Virus record (IMG/VR): IMGVR_UViG_3300035156_000187
Coordinates: 1-27,043 of that record
Length of the DNA stretch: 27,043 nt
DNA from: a virus
Strand: one strand, 5' to 3'
The notes beneath the pieces were generated by a model. It saw nothing but the letters and a program-made list of their open reading frames with translations. It was not told where the DNA came from and did no database searches. Position 1 is the stretch's first letter, and each line of letters begins with the position of its first letter. Made by a program: the position numbers and the translations under genes. Shown piece after piece: positions 16,841 to 23,299 of this stretch.

Positions 16841-17266
16841 ATGACCGTGACTGAAAAAGATCGCGATGTGCTGGCGCGCACGCTGTGGGGCGAAGCGCGC
16901 GGCGAGGGGCTGGGCGGGATGGTGGCCGTGGCTTGGACGATCCGCAACCGAGTGGACGACGGCAAGGATAAATCGTGGTGGGGCGAGGGCTACGCCGGCG
17001 TCTGCCAGAAGCCGTACCAGTTCAGCTGCTGGAACCGCAACGACCCGAACTCTCAATTCTTGAGCGGCGCGCGGCAGATCCCGTTCCGCGAGCTCGCGCA
17101 GTGCCGGATTGCTGCTGACCAGGTGATTGACGGAAAGGTGGCGGACCCCACCGGCGGCGCGACCCACTACTACGCGACCACTATGCCCAAGGCGCCGGAC
17201 TGGGCGGCCAAGGCAAAGCGGACGCTGAAGTTGGGCAATCACGTGTTCTTCCGCGACGTACCTTAA
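16841..17266 (+). CDS. SleB-type cell wall hydrolase (probable endolysin)
   Basis: 141 aa from the ATG at 16841, with GGAG 8 nt upstream; a GTG just before it is in frame but too close to the ribosome site. The protein is a single Hydrolase_2 (SleB) domain: RTLWGEARGEGLGGMVAVAWTIRNRV near the start, with Glu18 the likely catalytic acid, then a CQKPYQFSCWN loop, and a THYYATTMPKAPDWA...HVFF end. The domain cuts peptidoglycan glycan strands. No signal peptide is present, so release would need a holin, or the enzyme may act with the tail; no holin or spanin was found in this window. Confidence 0.9.
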   Translation: MTVTEKDRDVLARTLWGEARGEGLGGMVAVAWTIRNRVDDGKDKSWWGEGYAGVCQKPYQFSCWNRNDPNSQFLSGARQIPFRELAQCRIAADQVIDGKVADPTGGATHYYATTMPKAPDWAAKAKRTLKLGNHVFFRDVP

Positions 17267-17318
17267 TCGCGCCGAGCATTAGGGTGCCCTTGGTACAGAT
17301 TCAGCTTAGGAGATGAAA

Positions 17319-17534
17319 ATGCAGTCTCAACAATACATCGCGCCGGCGAGCCTGGCGCCGGTGACACTTGCCGTTAAAGCAAACGGCGGAAGCGTGAAGG
17401 TTGAAAAACAGGTGGGTGTCGACTGGGTTGTATCTGATGTGTTCGCGCAGGACGGCGCCTGGCGTCTCGATCTTGGGTATTCGCAAACACGCTTTACGCC
17501 AGTTGGCGGCGCCGTATTTGAGATTTCGTCATGA
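17319..17534 (+). CDS. Small conserved-looking protein upstream of the SGNH esterase
   Basis: 71 aa. Two in-frame ATGs exist (17313, 17319). TAGGAG ends immediately before 17313, so 17319 has the better spacing. The sequence is beta-rich, without a membrane segment (APVTLAVKANGGSVKVEKQ...WRLDLGYSQTRFTPVGGAVFEI), and reads like a short beta-barrel structural protein. Its stop overlaps the next ATG (ATGA), so the two are translated as a pair. It may be an adaptor or partner of the SGNH protein; the function is unknown. Confidence 0.65.
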   Translation: MQSQQYIAPASLAPVTLAVKANGGSVKVEKQVGVDWVVSDVFAQDGAWRLDLGYSQTRFTPVGGAVFEISS

Positions 17535-18775
17535 GTCTGCTCATCAGCACTGCGGTGCCTCGCCGCCGCATCCGTCGTGGTCTCGGACTGTTGGGCGACA
17601 GCTTCAGCGCGAACAGCCACACCATTGCTGCCACTGCTTTCGGTACTGAGGCGTATGGCCCCGCCGGCGCGATCGCGGCAAAGACTGGCCTCTTTCCCAG
17701 CTACCTGGACAATCAGGGCAAGGTGGGCGACCACTCGGGCCAGTTCATGTCGAGGCTGCCGTCTTGTCTGACGTCACTCACGGCGGATTTGTGGCTACTG
17801 CTGTCGCGCACCAACGACAGCACCACGCCCGGGATGACGCTGGCCGACAGCAAGGCGAACGTGATGAAGGCGATCACCGCTTTCCAGAACACGCCCGGTA
17901 AGTACCTGATTGTCGGAACGGGCACGCCGCGGTTCGGCACTAAGGCGCTGGCCGGCCAAGCCTTGGCAGATGCGATCGCATATAAGGATTGGGTGCTGAG
18001 CTACGTCCGACAGTTCGTGCCAGTGGTCAATATCTGGGATGGGTTCACCCAAGACATGACCGTCGATGATCTGCACCCAAACCTAATCGGCGCAGATTTC
18101 ATCCAGTCCCAGTTCGTGCCGATCATCAACGCTCATTTCGAGTTCTTCGGCGTGCCGCTGCCCACAGATGCTGCCGACCTGTACTCAGCGATTCGCCCGT
18201 TCGGCTGCCTGAACGCCAACCCTCTGATGACTGGCTCGACCGGCGTGATTAACGCATCGGTTAACCCAGTCGCCGGATCGGTGCTGGCGGACAACTACAA
18301 AGGCTCGGGCTCGGGCCTGACTGGCATTACCACTCGCTGGTACAAAGAGCCTGCGGCATTCGGCGAGGCGCAGTGCATTGAGTTGGCCGGGACCATGGCA
18401 GCCGCGGGCGGGTACATCTATCTGCAGCCGGCGGCGAACGTCACGCTGTCGAATCTCCTCGCAGGGGATGTCATCGAGATGGTTGCGGCGCCGCAGATCG
18501 TCGGAAATAGCCGGGGCATCCTCGGCTGGGAGGCGGAGCTGATCATCACCAAACCGGTGGCGGGCACCTCTACAACCATCTACTACCGCTCGATGGACAA
18601 GTACCAAGAGCCATTCACGCTGCCAGCTAACTGGAAAGGGGAGCTGGAGACCCAGCGCTACCCGTGTGATGTCACTGAAACGGTCGTAACCGCTCGGATG
18701 GGGCTCTATTTGGCTGCAGGCATCAATCAGGACTCAAAAGTCAAAGCTACTCAGTTCGGGATTCGAAAGGTTTGA
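17531..18775 (+). CDS. SGNH/GDSL-hydrolase virion or conversion protein
   Basis: 414 aa, translationally coupled to the preceding gene. Residues 16-190 show an SGNH esterase fold: block I GLLGDSFSAN with nucleophile Ser24, an Asn in LSRTND (about 95), and block V VDDLHPN with Asp179 and His182. Residues about 200-414 form a beta-rich C-terminal domain (GYIYLQPAANVTLSNLLAGDVIEM ... TTIYYRSMDKYQEPF), resembling carbohydrate-binding or fibre-like modules that follow phage esterases. It may remove acetyl groups from lipopolysaccharide O-antigen during adsorption or after lysogeny; substrate is an inference. The N-terminal basic run (RRRIRRG) is not a signal peptide. It is the last gene of the late block. 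Confidence 0.85.
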   Translation: MSLLISTAVPRRRIRRGLGLLGDSFSANSHTIAATAFGTEAYGPAGAIAAKTGLFPSYLDNQGKVGDHSGQFMSRLPSCLTSLTADLWLLLSRTNDSTTPGMTLADSKANVMKAITAFQNTPGKYLIVGTGTPRFGTKALAGQALADAIAYKDWVLSYVRQFVPVVNIWDGFTQDMTVDDLHPNLIGADFIQSQFVPIINAHFEFFGVPLPTDAADLYSAIRPFGCLNANPLMTGSTGVINASVNPVAGSVLADNYKGSGSGLTGITTRWYKEPAAFGEAQCIELAGTMAAAGGYIYLQPAANVTLSNLLAGDVIEMVAAPQIVGNSRGILGWEAELIITKPVAGTSTTIYYRSMDKYQEPFTLPANWKGELETQRYPCDVTETVVTARMGLYLAAGINQDSKVKATQFGIRKV

Positions 18776-18787
18776 GTCGAGTTTGGT

Positions 18788-18813
18788 ACCAGCCCTCTTA
18801 TTGGAGGGCTGGT
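18788..18813 (+). terminator. Strong hairpin ending the late block
   Basis: Perfect 10-bp stem ACCAGCCCTC / GAGGGCTGGT with a 6-nt loop, 12 nt after the SGNH stop. There is no T run after it, so it may be a factor-assisted terminator or a transcript-stabilising 3' hairpin. Confidence 0.6.
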
Positions 18814-18844
18814 CGAGAATAGACGCTTCGCGCCACAAAAAGGA

Positions 18845-18881
18845 GCGGCCAGCAGGATGCATCAACATCCAAGCTGGCCGC
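18845..18881. repeat. Long inverted repeat (hairpin) upstream of dam
   Basis: GCGGCCAGC pairs with GCTGGCCGC, and inside them GGATG pairs with CATCC around a CATCAA loop. On the minus strand the stem is followed by TCCTTTTTG, so it could serve as a leftward terminator, although the nearest leftward gene ends 850 bases away. Confidence 0.6.
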
Positions 18882-18920
18882 CGAACCGCAGACTATCCCT
18901 GCAAGTCCAGCCAAGGCTCC

Positions 18921-18938
18921 CGCTCTGTGCACAAAGCG
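18921..18938. promoter_or_regulatory. Palindrome, possible operator upstream of dam
   Basis: CGCTCTGTGCACAAAGCG is an 18-bp near-perfect palindrome (8 of 9 pairs) centred on TGTGCACA, 16 bases before the LexA box. It may bind a dimeric regulator; no partner is known from sequence. Confidence 0.35.
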
Positions 18939-18953
18939 CGGCGAGCCTAGCAC

Positions 18954-18969
18954 CTGTTTATCCATACAG
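18954..18969. promoter_or_regulatory. LexA (SOS) box before the DNA adenine methylase gene
   Basis: CTGTTTATCCATACAG matches the gammaproteobacterial LexA consensus CTG-N10-CAG with the usual A/T-rich centre. It ends 14 nt before the methylase ATG, so a bound LexA would cover the promoter or early leader. Confidence 0.8.
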
Positions 18970-18983
18970 TAAAGGCTTGCATA

Positions 18984-19754
18984 ATGACCAACCCGATTGT
19001 TCCGTGGATGGGCGGCAAACGCCGCCTCGCAAAACCGCTGCTTGCGCTGTTTCCAGCGCATGATTGCTACGTTGAAGTGTTCGCCGGCGGCGCAGCGCTT
19101 TATTTCAAAAGGCCACAGCCAGCAAAGGTTGAGGTCTTGAACGACATCAATGGTGAGTTGGTCAGCCTGTACTGGGTTGTGCAGAACCACCTTGAAGAAT
19201 TCGTCCGCCAGTTCAAGTGGGCGCTCAGCTCAAGGCAGATTTTCGAGTGGCAGAAGATGACCCGACCGGAAACGTTGACCGACATTCAGCGTGCGGCCCG
19301 GTTCTTCTACCTCCAGCACCATGCCTTCGGCGCCAAGGCCACTGGGCAGACCTTTGGCACGGCGACTACCGGTCGCCCGATCAACCTACTGCGTATTGAG
19401 GAAACGCTCTCCGATGCGTGGCAGCGCCTGGCCGGTACCTATGTTGAGAACTTGCCTTGGCTCAAATGTGCTGAGAAATATGATCGGCCGCACACGTTCC
19501 ATTATATGGATCCGCCGTATTGGCAGACCCAGGGGTACGGGACAGAGTTCGGACTCGGCGAGTATCAAGCGATGGCCGATTTCATGCGTCGGTGCCAGGG
19601 GAAGGTGATGGTGAGCATCAACGACCATCCGGAAATCCCCCAGGTGTTTGAGGGTTTCCGGATGGAGGAGCTTAAGATCCGGTACAGCACGGCGAACCAC
19701 CGGACCGGCAAAGCGGCTCTCACCGGAGAGTTGGCGATCATGAACTGGGCGTAG
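18984..19754 (+). CDS. DNA adenine methylase (D12 class N6-adenine MTase)
   Basis: 256 aa; ATG with AAAGG about 9 nt upstream. Motif order is that of class alpha Dam-type enzymes: PWMGGKRRLAKPL (residues 7-19) and the S-adenosylmethionine motif VEVFAGGAAL (30-39), a target-recognition region in the middle (AFGAKATGQTFG), then the catalytic DPPY at 176-179 (HYMDPPYW). The C-terminal half has VSINDHPEI. The enzyme methylates adenine N6 in a short site, perhaps GATC as for many phage Dam proteins; the site cannot be read from sequence. It has a LexA box directly upstream, and its last 17 bases overlap the convergent SRAP gene. No cognate restriction gene is present, so it is an orphan. Confidence 0.93.
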   Translation: MTNPIVPWMGGKRRLAKPLLALFPAHDCYVEVFAGGAALYFKRPQPAKVEVLNDINGELVSLYWVVQNHLEEFVRQFKWALSSRQIFEWQKMTRPETLTDIQRAARFFYLQHHAFGAKATGQTFGTATTGRPINLLRIEETLSDAWQRLAGTYVENLPWLKCAEKYDRPHTFHYMDPPYWQTQGYGTEFGLGEYQAMADFMRRCQGKVMVSINDHPEIPQVFEGFRMEELKIRYSTANHRTGKAALTGELAIMNWA

Positions 19755-20448
19755 GCTTTGACAGCTTTATCAGGTGTTGACCCTGATTGCGCACGTTTCC
19801 GACATCCTTGCTCACCTCGAACCAGGTGAATTCCTCGGTCGGCCTGCAGCACTCGTTTGCGATCTCGGCGGCGCGCTCTGGCGTCGTCTCCGGGTCGACC
19901 CATTCCCGGGCGTGCTCGGGAGTCAGCACCACAGGGCGGCGATCGTGGATGTCGACCATGCCCCGGTCGCTGTCGGCGGTGATGATCACGAAACCATCCT
20001 GCGGGTCAGGCTCCAGCCCCCGATGCACTTCTGCCAGCACGGCAAAGAACATCGGTCCTTCCTCTTTCAGCCTAATGAAATACGGCTGCTTTCGCTTCGG
20101 GTCCTCTGGGTCTTTCACCCACTCAAACCAGCCATTGGCCGGTGCCAGGGCCCGGCCGTTGGGCCAGAGCTGTTTGAAATACTTCCCGCTGAGCACCGTC
20201 TCGACCCTGGCATTGATCGGGGCGGGGCGCTTCCCTTCACCTTTCGCCCAGAATGGCGACCATCCCCACCGCACCTTGTCTACGCTCAATCCTTCCTCAG
20301 TTGGCCTGATGATCTCCACGCGAGTCGTCGGCGCGACGTTATAGCGCTCGATTGGCCAGAGATCGTACCCATTGATGACCAACTGCTCTGGCGCGAGCTC
20401 CTTAAGGTAATGGTCCATCGGCTCGTAGATCGAGTAGCGTCCGCACAT
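19738..20448 (-). CDS. yedK: SOS response-associated peptidase (SRAP, YedK/HMCES family)
   Basis: 236 aa on the minus strand; AGGTGA 6 nt before the ATG. It has the complete SRAP signature: Cys2 exposed after Met removal (MCGRYS), NVAPTT, the NARVET motif near residue 80, the APANGWFEW block with the active Glu, and the IHDRRPVVL block with the active His. The family forms a thiazolidine crosslink with abasic sites in single-stranded DNA and protects them during replication. It converges with the methylase gene (17-nt overlap), and its start lies about 60 bases from a LexA box shared with the divergent unit. Cargo copies of this gene occur in phages and plasmids. All active residues are present. 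Confidence 0.94.
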   Translation of the reverse strand: MCGRYSIYEPMDHYLKELAPEQLVINGYDLWPIERYNVAPTTRVEIIRPTEEGLSVDKVRWGWSPFWAKGEGKRPAPINARVETVLSGKYFKQLWPNGRALAPANGWFEWVKDPEDPKRKQPYFIRLKEEGPMFFAVLAEVHRGLEPDPQDGFVIITADSDRGMVDIHDRRPVVLTPEHAREWVDPETTPERAAEIANECCRPTEEFTWFEVSKDVGNVRNQGQHLIKLSKPTPSS

Positions 20449-20481
20449 GAGGTCACCTGTCGCAAATCGGCTTATACAGTG

Positions 20482-20510
20482 TTGACCGCAATCGCACCGC
20501 TTAGTTAACT
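20482..20510 (+). promoter_or_regulatory. Candidate sigma-70 promoter under LexA control
   Basis: TTGACC at 20482-20487 and TTAACT at 20505-20510, spaced 17 bases. The -10 is weak, but the LexA box overlaps its end and would block it. Confidence 0.4.
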
Positions 20511-20524
20511 GTATGTATATACAG
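20509..20524. promoter_or_regulatory. LexA (SOS) box between yedK and the umuD-like operon
   Basis: CTGTATGTATATACAG fits CTG-N10-CAG with an alternating A/T core, a near-ideal LexA operator. It lies 22 bases before the rightward ATG at 20547 and 60 bases upstream of yedK on the other strand, so it may control both. Confidence 0.88.
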
Positions 20525-20546
20525 TCTCAACAAGCGAAGCATTCCC

Positions 20547-20843
20547 ATGTACGTCCTTGTCACTCCGCGCCGCCAGATGGGCGTCGCCCTACCGAAAGAC
20601 CAGCTCAGCAAGATCCCGCCGCTCAAAGGTGACGTGCAGATCGTGGAGTCTCAGTGCTCCGCGCTTGGCCGCATTACCCGGGAAGCCTTCATTTTGAACA
20701 GCGTCGGTCACGCTCCCGATGTTTTGCCAAGGCTCCTAGACGCCAGCGTGACGAGCATGGGCACGCAAGGGTTGATTGTCTCCGGCATTGAGCAGGTGGG
20801 CGAGGCGTTCTACTTTCAGTCGTGGTGGTGCCGCTTTGAATGA
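20547..20843 (+). CDS. Unknown 98-aa SOS-regulated protein
   Basis: 98 aa. It starts 22 bases after the LexA box with only a weak ribosome site (GAAGC). No domain is recognised. The visible content is a short beta segment (MYVLVTPRRQMGVALP), a helical middle around SALGRITREAFIL, and a Trp-rich end (YFQSWWCRFE). Its TGA overlaps the start of the UmuD'-like gene, so they are co-translated. The arrangement of a small gene followed by an S24-type gene under a LexA box suggests an SOS helper; the function is unknown. Confidence 0.7.
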   Translation: MYVLVTPRRQMGVALPKDQLSKIPPLKGDVQIVESQCSALGRITREAFILNSVGHAPDVLPRLLDASVTSMGTQGLIVSGIEQVGEAFYFQSWWCRFE

Positions 20844-21186
20844 CGACATTGCTCCTGACCACCTCGACATCTCCCTGGACGAGTGGCTGAACATCCGCGC
20901 TCCGGGCACTTACCTGGTGAAGGTTGAAGGCGACAGCATGGAGGGGGCGGGTATCTTTTGCGGCGATCTGCTGATCGTAGACAAAGGGCTCGAAGCTAGG
21001 GCCGGTCAGGTCATCATTGGCGTGGTAAATCAGCAGCCCTTGGTAAAGTACCTCTGCTTCCTGGGCCGGCAGATGGTGCTGCGTTCGGCCAATCGAAAGT
21101 ACCCGGACAGGTACATCATGGAAGGCGACTATTTCGATATTTGGGGCGTGGTCACGCACAGCATCCGGGATCACTCGAGGAACTGA
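20836..21186 (+). CDS. UmuD'-like S24 peptidase (LexA/UmuD superfamily)
   Basis: 116 aa from the TTG at 20836, overlapping the previous stop. The length equals processed UmuD' (115 aa). Residues 22-115 follow UmuD closely: APGTYLVKVEGDSMEGAGIFCGDLLIVD with Ser34 as nucleophile, Lys71 in LVKYLC (37 residues later, the UmuD Ser60-Lys97 spacing), and an end DIWGVVTHSIRDH. The stretch before Ser34 lacks the Ala/Cys-Gly cleavage site and the approximately 24-residue arm of full UmuD. In-frame upstream codons to 20776 lie inside the previous gene and do not provide a recognisable arm. A polymerase V UmuC partner does not follow. Confidence 0.85.
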   Translation: MNDDIAPDHLDISLDEWLNIRAPGTYLVKVEGDSMEGAGIFCGDLLIVDKGLEARAGQVIIGVVNQQPLVKYLCFLGRQMVLRSANRKYPDRYIMEGDYFDIWGVVTHSIRDHSRN

Positions 21187-21188
21187 GC

Positions 21189-21410
21189 ATGGACGTCAAA
21201 GAGCGTGAACTGAAAATCTGGAACGACCTGCTTGAGCATGAGGCTCGGCGCGAATGCGCGATCGATCATTGGGCGGGCGAGCTGGCCGGCCATGCGAAGG
21301 TATTGAACCGACTCGGCGTTATTGAGGACGAGGAGTTGCGGGAGATGCTTGAGTACGCCGACGCGGCTTACGGACACGTGTCGGCGGAACGCCAGGATGG
21401 TGGTGCCTAA
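21189..21410 (+). CDS. Small helical phage protein
   Basis: 73 aa; the ATG is 2 nt after the UmuD'-like stop with GAGGAA 8 nt upstream, so it belongs to the SOS operon. The sequence is almost entirely helical and acidic (ERELKIWNDLLEHEARRECAIDHWAGEL, then VIEDEELREMLEYADAAYGHV). No known family is recognised. A truncated second copy of its C-terminal part lies beyond the attachment site (26718-26786), so it is a recurring phage gene. Confidence 0.75.
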   Translation: MDVKERELKIWNDLLEHEARRECAIDHWAGELAGHAKVLNRLGVIEDEELREMLEYADAAYGHVSAERQDGGA

Positions 21411-21492
21411 GTGTCTAATACTACCTCGGGCTACCTTCAATTTATTTGGCGTAAAAGCGGGAATCTGGGACTTTCTGTTTAGACAGAAAAAA

Positions 21493-21531
21493 AGCGCGCG
21501 CCGTGTCCGTCATGGCGTGCGCTTCGTTTTT
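21493..21531 (+). terminator. Strong terminator ending the SOS cassette
   Basis: 13-bp stem AGCGCGCGCCGTG / CATGGCGTGCGCT with two G-U pairs and a 5-nt loop, followed by TCG and T5. It separates the phage genes from the low-GC accessory region. Confidence 0.85.
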
Positions 21532-21906
21532 CACCCTACTGCTGCCTCATAAGGGTGTATGCGGAAAAATCCAAATTGCACGGCCCTTCAGTTGCTTAGC
21601 GGATATTTTTTGAGTAGCCGGGGAAAAATTGGTGCGGGTCGTTTGAGTTCTGATTACCTGTCTAGTTCCAGCGTATCTACCCTTAGGTATAGGCAAAGGG
21701 CACCGCCTAAGCGTGCGGCTAATGGCTTCGGGTGCTATTCTGCGCGTAGTTTTTACCGTAGAACAAGTGCGCCTCGGCCACTATTCGCGCGCTCTGCTGT
21801 ACTGCTATCTTTAGGCGGCGATACGGCAGCGCAACGATAGGCTGCGGCGAGCACCAGCTACCTGGATGAGCTGGTCTGGTTATCACATGAATGAGTTAGA
21901 GAAAAA
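21532..21906. other. Intergenic region upstream of the three-gene operon
   Basis: About 375 bases without a convincing gene. A 93-aa open frame here (start about 21559) has no ribosome site and a Ser/Arg-rich sequence, so it was not called. A hairpin ACCAGCT / AGCTGGT lies at 21853-21875, just upstream of the operon start. No clear sigma-70 promoter pair was seen. Confidence 0.5.
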
Positions 21907-22620
21907 ATGTCAACGTACCCATGGCAGGTCGAAGCGCTGAGATTCTCCTTTATCAACCTCCAGTCGGACCAAGCCTCGGATGGCTTTGGGTGGGTTGATC
22001 TGCTTGGGTCTCCGCCTGAATCCGTTACTGAAAAGAAAAGTATGGGCATCAAAACCGAGCAAGGTAATTGGTTGCGCGGTACTCTTTCTGTCAATCGTCA
22101 AGTTGGTCGGATAGACGTGGTCTATTCCTTTGCTCAGCCTGAGGCATTTACTGATCTCGACAGTCCGCTACCAAATGCGGGATCCATCGATGAAGTATTT
22201 TCAGCATGTGCAGAGCTTTTTAATGATGCGAAAAAACTCCGGTTCGGTAGGTTTGCATTCGGCGCGGTTTTATTAATGCCGGTGGATGAAGCTTCAAAAG
22301 GTTATGAACATCTCAAGACCTTTCTCCCATTTATAGACTTCAAGTCTGACATGAGAGACTTCTTCATGCAAATTAACCGCCCTAAGCAGTCGCCTCTTGG
22401 GGTTGAAGTTAACGAGCTAAGTAAGTGGGGCTGCGTAAACGTTAAAGCAGTCAATCTCGTGGAGCTGAATTCGATGGTGTCTGCTGAAGTTCATGCCGTA
22501 CGGCTTGAGCTGGATATAAATACTCCAGAACAAACGGCGCCGCTGAATACTGATGTGTCCGCATTGGTTCATGAGTTTGTTGAGCGAGGTAGGGCTCTTT
22601 CCGAAAGGGGCGCTGTATGA
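21907..22620 (+). CDS. Accessory operon protein A, unknown
   Basis: 237 aa, ATG after AGAGAAA. No family could be recognised with confidence. A beta-rich N-terminal half (WQVEALRFSFINLQ ... WLRGTLSVNRQVGRIDVVYSF) is followed by a helix (SIDEVFSACAELFNDAKKL), a beta segment GRFAFGAVLLMPV, and a long C-terminal part with AVRLELDINTP near residue 200 and a final helix (VSALVHEFVERGRALSERG). The general shape, beta sheet with an LELDINTP-like strand near the C-terminus, reminded me of the TIGR04255 group, but this is only an impression. No signal peptide or membrane segment. It is translationally coupled to the next gene by ATGA, and its base composition is lower in GC than the phage genes. Probably a cytoplasmic component of a defence or conversion system. 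Confidence 0.75.
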   Translation: MSTYPWQVEALRFSFINLQSDQASDGFGWVDLLGSPPESVTEKKSMGIKTEQGNWLRGTLSVNRQVGRIDVVYSFAQPEAFTDLDSPLPNAGSIDEVFSACAELFNDAKKLRFGRFAFGAVLLMPVDEASKGYEHLKTFLPFIDFKSDMRDFFMQINRPKQSPLGVEVNELSKWGCVNVKAVNLVELNSMVSAEVHAVRLELDINTPEQTAPLNTDVSALVHEFVERGRALSERGAV

Positions 22621-23294
22621 TCGCTGATAGCGTTTTTGGAATGACCCCGGGACTTTTTTACGGGAATTGGGATGATGTTAAGACTGCGCCATCTTTTACA
22701 AGTCACGCGGCTCGAAGTGAGGAACGAGTTTTTCCGTCCGAAGTAATTTTCGAAGGGTCTAGCAGTTCGCCGGTCGTATACGTTTGCTACACTGAAGGGG
22801 CGCGGGATAGTGCATACCTAAATGCGTTTTTGCAGGGCAATCAAATGGGGCTAGGCATTGGCGCTGTAATCGCGCCCGCTGCACGCCCTCGAAAAGCTTT
22901 AGGTTATAATAAGTGGTTTAAAAAAATAATTGGCCTCGACTCTGTCGATATGGCTGACTCTTCTTCTACCGCTTTATCACCAAAGGCTAGTGCAAAGCTT
23001 CATATTTATAATATGTTACAGTATGAGGCGGTTCGTTCTCGCGGTGAAGCGCTTGAGTATATGTTTGATTTTCTAGAGCAGTCTTTCGAGCATAAAGAAG
23101 TTGAGATGTTGAATCTTTTGCTTTATACCGCAGCTCGCGATCTTCGAACATCTTCTTTGGGGGTGAGCTTGCTAAGGGGGACCTTCAGGGCAAAGAAGGA
23201 TCTCACTATGTGGGCGGTTTGCAGGGACGCTATGTACTCGTCAATGCAGTCCTCGCCGGATAGCAAGAAACTTTTCCGCGGTTTGCTAGGGTAA
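22617..23294 (+). CDS. Accessory operon protein B, unknown
   Basis: 225 aa, starting in the ATGA overlap with gene A. No family recognised. The first 95 residues look alpha/beta, with PVVYVCYTEGARDSAYLNAFL and a Gly-rich turn MGLGIGAVIAPAARPR. Residues 130-225 are helical (SAKLHIYNMLQYEAVRSRG, EALEYMFDFLEQSFEHKEVEMLNLLLY, LLRGTFRAKKDLTMWAVCRDAMYSSM), ending KKLFRGLLG. No catalytic triad or nucleotide-binding motif could be identified. The tight spacing to A (overlap) and C (5-nt gap) indicates one functional unit. It could be a sensor or adaptor for the C protein. Confidence 0.75.
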   Translation: MIADSVFGMTPGLFYGNWDDVKTAPSFTSHAARSEERVFPSEVIFEGSSSSPVVYVCYTEGARDSAYLNAFLQGNQMGLGIGAVIAPAARPRKALGYNKWFKKIIGLDSVDMADSSSTALSPKASAKLHIYNMLQYEAVRSRGEALEYMFDFLEQSFEHKEVEMLNLLLYTAARDLRTSSLGVSLLRGTFRAKKDLTMWAVCRDAMYSSMQSSPDSKKLFRGLLG

Positions 23295-23299
23295 GCATT

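Noticed and set aside
21559-21840. 93-codon frame upstream of the three-gene operon
   Set aside because: No ribosome site; Ser/Arg-rich composition without protein-like pattern.
21887-21940. Possible 17-codon leader peptide overlapping the start of operon gene A
   Set aside because: Too short to support, no attenuator hairpin pair or amino-acid bias seen.
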